Shown here in pieces: positions 58,244-64,000 of a DNA stretch of 64,000 nt. Each line of letters opens with the position of its first letter. The stretch's first letter is position 1. The translations under genes were made by a program, and so were the position numbers. Origin of the DNA: Psychromicrobium lacuslunae (GTDB taxonomy: Bacteria > Actinomycetota > Actinomycetes > Actinomycetales > Micrococcaceae); contig NZ_CP011005.1 of assembly GCF_000950575.1 (NCBI RefSeq), forward strand, positions 186,001 through 250,000. Direction: 5' to 3'. The notes below the pieces were generated by a model that worked only from the letters and a program-made list of their open reading frames with translations, did not search any database and was not told the DNA's origin.

Positions 58244-59053
58244 CTAGTTCTGGCCGCGCCGGATTCGATCCTGTTGATCGGCGCTACGCTGTTCTTCAAG
58301 GGTCATTGCGCCGCCGCCCTGCGCAGCTGGAACCCACCAGGCACCCGCTTCGGCTTGCAGCGGGAAGCTGGCACTGGCCTGATCGATGCCCTGTTGTAAG
58401 GCGCTGCGCAAAGTTTCGGTGCTGGTGACGGCGTCATCGGTGCTGGAAAAGCGTAGCTGCTCGCCAATCTGCACCTGGATTGGAGCTTTCCAGCTCCGTA
58501 AGAAATTGAAACGATGTCCCCGAGTCATCAATCTATGAGCTCCCCAGATGGAGATCGGAACTATCGGGACGCCTGCCTCAGCGGCCATCCGAGCCGCACC
58601 GGTTTTGCACTCTCGTACGGTAAATGACCTGCTGACTCCGGCCTCTGGCAAGATCGCGATGTATTCACCTTCGCGAAGTTTTTGCACCGCCTGCTGGTAG
58701 GCGTCGGCACCCGCTGTTCGGTCGACCACTACGTGCCCGGCTGCGGAAATCGCCGGTCCGGCAAGCCAGTGCTCGGCGGCCCCCTTGTGGATGAGATAGC
58801 GCATTTGCACCTTGCCGTGTTTCCACATCACCAGGGAGGCGACTGCGAAGTCCAGGTAGCCAAAATGCGTGATGGCAATGACCGCGCCCTTGCCGGGAAC
58901 TGGCTTCCTGGCTTTGCCCACAATGGGGTCTGGGGTGGGCAGGTGCTCGCTACCGTTGATACGTACATCGAGTTGCAGGAGCCAGCGGAGAAAGAGCCCG
59001 GTGCCGACAATGAAGCGATAGAAGGTGTTATTCGGTGCCGGGCGCCAGGCCAT
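58244..59053 (-). CDS. 1-acyl-sn-glycerol-3-phosphate acyltransferase family protein
   Basis: 269 residues. It transfers an acyl chain to a lysophospholipid. The HX4D motif is THFGYLD (about residues 60-66), followed by the EGTR-equivalent PEAGVSRSF and the PIVPISIWGAH block. A hydrophobic N-terminal segment suggests membrane association. The start shares one base with the stop of the DUF1295 gene (TAATG), so the two are coupled. Confidence 0.92.
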   Translation of the reverse strand: MAWRPAPNNTFYRFIVGTGLFLRWLLQLDVRINGSEHLPTPDPIVGKARKPVPGKGAVIAITHFGYLDFAVASLVMWKHGKVQMRYLIHKGAAEHWLAGPAISAAGHVVVDRTAGADAYQQAVQKLREGEYIAILPEAGVSRSFTVRECKTGAARMAAEAGVPIVPISIWGAHRLMTRGHRFNFLRSWKAPIQVQIGEQLRFSSTDDAVTSTETLRSALQQGIDQASASFPLQAEAGAWWVPAAQGGGAMTLEEQRSADQQDRIRRGQN

Positions 59054-59877
59054 TAGGACTCCTTGGGTTTGCGCGGTGGAAGCGGAAAGAAGCCACTAGT
59101 TTGTTCAACGTATTCACGGTACCCCGGGCGTTGACTCATCCGGGCCTCGGTCAGCGGCTTTCCGGTTTTGCCAGCCAATGCCCAAATCATTAGGGCAGGG
59201 GAGAGCACGCTCAGAATGCCCGGCCAGGAGTCCGCGACAATCAAGAAGATGCCCAACCAGACTGCGGCGTCCCCGAAATAGTTAGGGTGCCGGGTGTACC
59301 GCCAGAGTCCGGTGTTTAGCACCGTGCCACGGCGTGCCGGATCCGCTTTAAAACGGGCGAGCTGCCAATCGCCAATTGTTTCGAAGACTAGGCCGAGCAG
59401 CCAGATGGCTGCGCCGATCCAGGCGATAACGCCGAGCGTCCCGGTAGCGAACATACCGATCTGGACGGTGAGTGAAACGAAGAACAGCACGATGCCCTGC
59501 GGAAGATAGACCCGTCGAAGTGCGTAGACATTTGGATTTCCGGGTGCCTTACTGAGCATCTCCTGGTACCGCGGATCCTCTTTGCCATCACGAGCTCGCC
59601 AACCAATAAAGCCGGCTAACCTCAGCCCCCAGAGCGCGACGGCGAACAACAGCAAAAGCCTGCGCCCGTTGTCGGCTGTAGTGCTGGAAGATGCAATGAA
59701 GCTCAGCGCAGCGACCACCACAAAGCCCACTCCCCACGCGGTATCGATGACACTGTGCCGCTTCTGGAGCAGTGCGACCAGGAAGGTAACAGCGAGCACA
59801 GCGATCACTCCAAGCGCTGACCAGAGCAGGTTGAGTGTGAAAGCGCTGCCAGAGAAATCGAGCGATACATTGAACAT
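59053..59877 (-). CDS. DUF1295 membrane protein (steroid 5-alpha-reductase-like)
   Basis: 274 residues, about seven membrane helices. GAGAGG precedes the ATG. C-terminal landmarks of the DUF1295/isoprenylcysteine methyltransferase-like fold are GLWRYTRHPNYFGDAAVWLG, and MSQRPGYREYVEQTSGFFPLPPR. Its reaction is unknown; a lipid reductase or methyltransferase is plausible. It is the middle gene of a three-gene operon with a hydrolase and an acyltransferase. Confidence 0.87.
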   Translation of the reverse strand: MFNVSLDFSGSAFTLNLLWSALGVIAVLAVTFLVALLQKRHSVIDTAWGVGFVVVAALSFIASSSTTADNGRRLLLLFAVALWGLRLAGFIGWRARDGKEDPRYQEMLSKAPGNPNVYALRRVYLPQGIVLFFVSLTVQIGMFATGTLGVIAWIGAAIWLLGLVFETIGDWQLARFKADPARRGTVLNTGLWRYTRHPNYFGDAAVWLGIFLIVADSWPGILSVLSPALMIWALAGKTGKPLTEARMSQRPGYREYVEQTSGFFPLPPRKPKES

Positions 59878-59880
59878 TTG

Positions 59881-60663
59881 CTACCTCTCTATCGGGAGTC
59901 GGGAGGGCGATTGGTAGAGCCGATCAGCGGCTTCGGTGATTTTGGAAGCTAAAGAAAGTTCAAAACGCCTGGCAAAATCACGCAGAATGAACGAGGCGCT
60001 CAGTTTGTGCCAGATCGGCACCTTACTGAACATGAAATGACCGGCGCCGCGCAGTTTTACATAGAACAATTCACGGGCGGCGGGGGCCGCCCGCTCAGCG
60101 TAGAGCTGGGAGTACGGAGCGCTGGTCCAACGATCCTGATCGCCATGTAGGATCAGTACTTTTCGGCCCCGTACCGATTCGGTATCACTGTTCGGATCAG
60201 TCCACGGAGCCAGCGAAACCACAGCCTGAACCGAAGGATCATCGGCCACCGCGAGAGCTACCGAGCCCCCCATCGAATGCCCTATCAGGTATATGGGTAG
60301 GCCAGGGTGCTCCCGGTGAATTTTCTCTAGCGCCCAGCGCGCGTCCTGAACAGGGGAGCGTTCCTCGCCGTTCCAGCCCCGTACTCGATTTCGCAGTGAC
60401 CAAACGGCGAGTCCATAAGGCGCTCCCCAGCGATGCAGCAACCGGGCGAAAGGGATCATCCGAGACGGGCTCAGGTGCCTGGCCCGCACTGGCTCGTAAG
60501 AATTAGCTCGACCGCCGTGCAGGACCAGAACAACGGCTCGGGCGGCTACCGAAGCGGGTCGTATGGTTAATACTGGGGCATGCGCCAGGGAGCCCTTGGG
60601 CAATTCGTCAGCTTCGTTGATCTTGCGCTTGAACACACTGCCTCTTTCGAATAATGACACCAT
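59881..60663 (-). CDS. alpha/beta hydrolase
   Basis: 260 residues. LVLHGGRANSYEP holds the oxyanion region, GHSMGGSVALA the nucleophile, and the acid and His are in HGDQDRWTS and GAGHFMF. No signal peptide. It heads the operon, with 3 bp to the DUF1295 gene. The substrate is unknown; neighbours suggest lipid metabolism. Confidence 0.88.
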   Translation of the reverse strand: MVSLFERGSVFKRKINEADELPKGSLAHAPVLTIRPASVAARAVVLVLHGGRANSYEPVRARHLSPSRMIPFARLLHRWGAPYGLAVWSLRNRVRGWNGEERSPVQDARWALEKIHREHPGLPIYLIGHSMGGSVALAVADDPSVQAVVSLAPWTDPNSDTESVRGRKVLILHGDQDRWTSAPYSQLYAERAAPAARELFYVKLRGAGHFMFSKVPIWHKLSASFILRDFARRFELSLASKITEAADRLYQSPSRLPIER

Positions 60664-60768
60664 CCGCGAGGGGCGAGTCCTTGTCTCCTAGCCTAACGGC
60701 CCAAACCGCTGACACGTTCCGCCAACTTGAGACCGGTTCTCAGGTAGGCTTCGCAAGGAGGTGAAGGT

Positions 60769-62031
60769 ATGACACACGGACACTCGCATTTGAACACTGG
60801 TAGTTCGGAGCACGCGAGGCCACGGATGGCTAAGAAGGCGAAACGTCGTTCAGCCGTTCTGCTGGGTATCTTTCTGGTACCGATCGGCCTGGCTGCGCTA
60901 ATCCTGATGATCGTGCTGTGGCCAAGTGGCAAGGCGGCAGATGTGCAATTGAACAGCCCTTATGCAGCAGCCCCCGGGGCCAGCATTGACACCGGCAAGG
61001 TGCAACGCACCGCTCAGGAAAACTGCCCGGGCAACAACACCCCCGGCACCAGCTGCCTAGTGGCCTATACCCAGCCGGACGCCGGCGGTAGCCCAGTCCC
61101 GGTGCTGATCAGTCCTGAGATCGCCAAATCTCCCGGCGTCAATGCCGGGGACACCATCCGCTACGTCAACCTATCGAAACTAGGCCAGAATCAAAACGGG
61201 CCAGCCTACGTTTTCATGGACTTCGTGCGCGGGGTGCCGATGGTTTTGCTCGCCCTGATCTACGCGGCGGTGGTGATAGCGGTAGCCCGTTGGCGGGGAC
61301 TGCGAGCTTTGCTGGGACTGATTGCCGCCTATCTGGTCTTGGCCTTTTTCATCCTCCCCGGCTTGGTTGAGGGCAAGCCCGCCCTGCTGCTCGCGGTGGT
61401 CGGCTCCACCGTGATCATGTTCGGCGTGCTGTACTTCTCCCACGGTCTGTCATCACGGACCTCGACAGCACTAATCGGTACCCTTTTCGGCCTCGCCATG
61501 ACGGCAGGCCTCGCCGCCTGGGCCACCGGTTTCACTCATTTGACCGGCACTAGCGACCACAATGCATATCAACTGCAGGCCGTGGCGGGGCAGCTCTCGC
61601 TCTCCGGGGTGATCACCTGTGGCTTGATCATCGCAGGCCTCGGGGTGCTCAATGACGTCACCATCACCCAATCCTCGGCGGTCTGGGAACTTTACGAACT
61701 GGCCCCCGAATCCAGTGCGCGCCAGCTATTCTCTTCAGCGATGCGAATCGGCCGCGACCACATTGCCTCCACCGTCTACACGATCGCCTTTGCCTATGCC
61801 GGTAGCGCGCTACCGGTGCTGATCCTGGTCTCGCTGTATCGACTACCGATTTTCGACGCGCTTACCAGCGCTGAATTGGCGGAAGAAATTGTGCGCACCT
61901 TGGTGGGCTCCATCGGGCTGGTGCTGGCCATTCCGGTCACCACCGCGGTCGCGGTATTAGTGGTGAAAGCGAGCGGAGCAGGCCGGAAGAGCCGCCTAGT
62001 TCGCTCAGCCCAGAGCGATGAGTTGGTTTAG
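60769..62031 (+). CDS. YibE/F-family membrane protein
   Basis: 420 residues. An N-terminal His-rich segment (THGHSH) precedes the first membrane helix (about 30-52). An extracytoplasmic loop (55-150) is followed by about seven more helices, typical of YibE/F: FMDFVRGVPMVLLALIYAAVV, then SGVITCGLIIAGLGVLNDVTITQSSAVWEL and HIASTVYTIAFAYAGSALP. The family has no proven function; a transporter is suspected. AAGGAGGTGAAGG gives a very strong ribosome site. The 3' end overlaps the converging GNAT gene by 27 bp. Confidence 0.92.
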   Translation: MTHGHSHLNTGSSEHARPRMAKKAKRRSAVLLGIFLVPIGLAALILMIVLWPSGKAADVQLNSPYAAAPGASIDTGKVQRTAQENCPGNNTPGTSCLVAYTQPDAGGSPVPVLISPEIAKSPGVNAGDTIRYVNLSKLGQNQNGPAYVFMDFVRGVPMVLLALIYAAVVIAVARWRGLRALLGLIAAYLVLAFFILPGLVEGKPALLLAVVGSTVIMFGVLYFSHGLSSRTSTALIGTLFGLAMTAGLAAWATGFTHLTGTSDHNAYQLQAVAGQLSLSGVITCGLIIAGLGVLNDVTITQSSAVWELYELAPESSARQLFSSAMRIGRDHIASTVYTIAFAYAGSALPVLILVSLYRLPIFDALTSAELAEEIVRTLVGSIGLVLAIPVTTAVAVLVVKASGAGRKSRLVRSAQSDELV

Positions 62032-62598
62032 CAGATCAGCGTCGATCTCGCGGTCTGCGTAAATTCGCCGCGGCAAGGCAATGGTGGAATGCGGATCGTC
62101 GCTTCGCTGGCTGCCGTGGTCCGAGGCTGTCTCAGCGTATTGCCAGCGTAGTTTCAGCCCCGCTTTCTCCAACACCACGAATGATGCCGGGTTGTTCTCC
62201 AACACCCTGCCGGTTACCGGAGTCTGTGCCGAAAGCTCAGCGGCGAAGGCCATCGCCGCCAGCGCAAGCTCGGTCGCAAGTCCTTTTCCCCAGCTAGCCG
62301 GAGTCAATCGGTAACCGAGATTCCATGCCCCGCCAACTGTGACGTTAATGCCGCCAGTTCCGATGAACGCGCCCTCGGCCAGATCGTTCACGCCGTGTCG
62401 TAGTCGTACCGCCCATGCGCCGGCACCCTGCTCGCTCCAATCCTGTTCGGCGCGCCGCACCATCTGCTCAGTTTGGGCTAACTCGGTGTGCCGTCCCGAA
62501 GGCAAGTGAAGCCAGGTCTCCGGATCGGCGTAAACCCGGTGAGTTTCGTTGAGATCGGCAAGGCCGAGGGGTGATAAAAGGAGACGCTCAGTTTGCAT
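62005..62598 (-). CDS. RimJ/RimL-type GNAT acetyltransferase
   Basis: 197 residues. It starts with TERLLLSPLGLADL, the usual N-terminus of this group, then WAVRL, GTGGINVTVGGAWNLGYRLTP and SWGKGLATELALAA for acetyl-CoA binding, and NPASFVVLEKAGLK at the end. Substrates of such enzymes are ribosomal-protein N-termini or small amines; this one is not specific. It overlaps the YibE/F gene at the 3' ends. Confidence 0.9.
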   Translation of the reverse strand: MQTERLLLSPLGLADLNETHRVYADPETWLHLPSGRHTELAQTEQMVRRAEQDWSEQGAGAWAVRLRHGVNDLAEGAFIGTGGINVTVGGAWNLGYRLTPASWGKGLATELALAAMAFAAELSAQTPVTGRVLENNPASFVVLEKAGLKLRWQYAETASDHGSQRSDDPHSTIALPRRIYADREIDADLLNQLIALG

Positions 62599-62763
62599 GC
62601 TTTCAGTATCTCGTATGCCTCCGACAGCCTCGTGATGACATTTGTCACCCGGAGTTGATGACAGCCGTCTGCGCCGAAAATTCGGTGTTGGCCGGAAGAT
62701 TTTCTAGAAGGCAGCTGCAGGTTGCCTAAACCATCAAGAAACCATGAAGGAAGTAGTCAGAAA

Positions 62764-63264
62764 ATGTCTGCGCAACTCGTAGTGAACATCCTGCTAGCGG
62801 TGCTGGTGCTTTGTTGGGTGCTTTACCGGCAGCTCCAAGCCAAACCAATCAAGGAACGGAGCCCGTACACCCTGATGTTGGTGTTGGGTGTGCTGGGGCT
62901 GCTGCAAATTGCTCAGCTCACCGCCAAAGTAGAGATCTCGGCGATTGGCTACGCAGCGCTCGTAATCGGGCTGCTCAGCGGCGCCGCCTTCGGTTGGTTA
63001 CGAGGTCGGTTAGTGCATCTCTGGCGCGCTGACGACGGCACCCTGATGCGACAGGGCAACTGGCTCACCATTGTGCTCTGGGTACTGGGCATCGCAGTGC
63101 ATCTCGGCATTGACTGGATTGGCGTCGCACTCTCGCCGAACGGTCAGACCGCCGGTGCCGAAGCTCTCGGCACTACCGGAATCATGCTTTACCTGGCCGT
63201 CGCGCTGGCCGCCCAGCGTTTCGCCACTCTCGCCCGTATCCCCGCCGCAAGCCCGGTTCGCTGA
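62764..63264 (+). CDS. multi-helix membrane protein of unknown function
   Basis: 166 residues from the ATG at 62764, with GAAGGAAG upstream. Five membrane helices: the first LVVNILLAVLVLCWVLY, then LMLVLGVLGLLQIAQL, IGYAALVIGLLSGAAFGWLRGR, ILW-type and LYLAVALAAQRF. The layout resembles CcdC-like DUF1453 proteins, with a charged loop LWRADDGTLMRQGNW. It ends 11 bp before the ABC ATPase gene and is probably co-transcribed. Confidence 0.75.
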   Translation: MSAQLVVNILLAVLVLCWVLYRQLQAKPIKERSPYTLMLVLGVLGLLQIAQLTAKVEISAIGYAALVIGLLSGAAFGWLRGRLVHLWRADDGTLMRQGNWLTIVLWVLGIAVHLGIDWIGVALSPNGQTAGAEALGTTGIMLYLAVALAAQRFATLARIPAASPVR

Positions 63265-63275
63265 AAGGACCCCTG

Positions 63276-64000
63276 ATGAGTCAACTACTAGGAAATACCA
63301 AAGAAACCCCGACTCAAAGTCTCTACGCGGTTGACGCCGAAGGGCTGCAGAAGTCTTATGGCAAGGTCAAGGCGGTGGACGGCATTGACCTGCGGATCAA
63401 GCCTGGCGAAATCGTCGCCTTCCTGGGGCCGAATGGCGCTGGTAAGACCAGTACCATCGACATGCTGCTTGGTCTCTCCAAGCCGGAAGCGGGCAGCATT
63501 ACGGTGTATGGCAAGAGCCCGCGTCAGGCCATCGCACACGGTCAGGTCTCTGCTGTGATGCAGACCGGTGGGTTATTGAAGGACCTCACGGTGCGCGAAA
63601 CGGTGGAACTCACCGCCTCGCTTTTCGCCGAGTCCCGTCCGGTGGATGAATGTTTGGAGCGCGCGGGTATTAAGGACATCGGCGACCGGATGGTCTTCAA
63701 ATGCTCCGGTGGTCAGCAACAGCGCTTGCGCTTTGCGATGGCCCTGGTCTCCGATCCCGGCCTGCTGATTCTCGATGAACCGACCACCGGAATGGATGTG
63801 GAGGGACGCCGCGACTTCTGGAACGCGATCCACACCGATGCACGACGTGGCCGTACCGTCATCTTCGCCACGCACTACCTCGACGAGGCAGACGCTTATG
63901 CGGATCGGATCATTCTGGTGCGGAAAGGGAAGATCGTTGCCGACGGCACCAGTGCTGAAATCAAGGCGCTGGCTGCGGGCCGCACGGTGCGAGCCAGCGT
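63276..64000 (+). CDS. ABC transporter ATP-binding protein (partial, continues past window)
   Basis: 241 residues are visible. AAAGGA lies 6 bp before the ATG. Walker A GPNGAGKTS, the Q-loop in AVMQTGG, the ABC signature in KCSGGQQQRLRFA, Walker B LLILDEPTTGMD, and the H-loop in ATHYLDEADAYAD. This is the DrrA/CcmA-type exporter ATPase, usually paired with a separate permease, which would be the next gene outside the window. A two-component system often follows in such groups. Confidence 0.93.
   Translation, partial: MSQLLGNTKETPTQSLYAVDAEGLQKSYGKVKAVDGIDLRIKPGEIVAFLGPNGAGKTSTIDMLLGLSKPEAGSITVYGKSPRQAIAHGQVSAVMQTGGLLKDLTVRETVELTASLFAESRPVDECLERAGIKDIGDRMVFKCSGGQQQRLRFAMALVSDPGLLILDEPTTGMDVEGRRDFWNAIHTDARRGRTVIFATHYLDEADAYADRIILVRKGKIVADGTSAEIKALAAGRTVRAS

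Overview
The window comes from a chromosome of a moderately high-G+C actinobacterium. Gene content points to the Micrococcaceae (Arthrobacter / Renibacterium / Psychromicrobium type): an acyl-CoA carboxylase with an epsilon subunit, a pH-sensing-type class III adenylyl cyclase, a LysE/LysG pair, and a WXG100/FtsK-SpoIIIE locus surrounded by FHA, kinase and phosphatase genes. This assignment is inferred from gene content, not from a marker-gene comparison. No rRNA, tRNA, CRISPR array, transposase or prophage was seen.

Layout. 1-8.7 kb: minus-strand metabolic genes (aldehyde dehydrogenase cut by the window edge, its GAF-type regulator, Maf, a YbjQ-family protein, a DUF885 protein, acyl-CoA carboxylase epsilon and beta subunits) and a divergent SDR oxidoreductase. 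8.7-11.5 kb: birA, a bacterial PH-domain protein and an adenylyl cyclase in one overlapping operon. 11.6-37.9 kb: the most notable region. It is a type VII secretion-like locus running Ig/Fn3 giant surface protein, MoxR ATPase, DUF58, transglutaminase-like membrane protein, RDD-FHA protein, PP2C phosphatase, FHA protein, Ser/Thr kinase, FHA-like protein, EssC-type ATPase, WXG100 protein. Many of the genes overlap by 4 bp. A lower-G+C, opposite-strand pair (secreted protein plus lipoprotein) is wedged between moxR and DUF58. 38.1-46.8 kb: a secreted CocE/PepX-type hydrolase, ligA with four overlapping downstream genes, an S4 protein and a YdcZ-type transporter. 47-52.6 kb: asparagine synthase, a lactonase-fold protein, glycyl-tRNA synthetase and a GNAT protein. 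52.6-64 kb: lysE/lysG, two tandem paralogous membrane proteins of unknown function, an F420-type reductase, a Tat-exported M15 peptidase, a cutinase/PE-PPE-type hydrolase, a lipid acyltransferase operon, a YibE/F protein, a GNAT protein, and a membrane protein followed by an ABC ATPase cut by the window edge.

How the main locus may work (inference): the EssC-like motor and the WXG100 protein would form a minimal secretion core. The membrane kinase and PP2C would set threonine phosphorylation that is read by four FHA or FHA-like proteins, including EssC itself. MoxR, DUF58 and the transglutaminase-like protein would form an accessory envelope module. A near-identical 22-bp palindrome lies about 100-110 bp upstream of both the giant Ig/Fn3 gene and the WXG100 gene, with a degenerate copy upstream of DUF58. 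This suggests a shared, apparently unassigned regulator of the locus. The transglutaminase-like protein has Asp where the catalytic Cys is expected.
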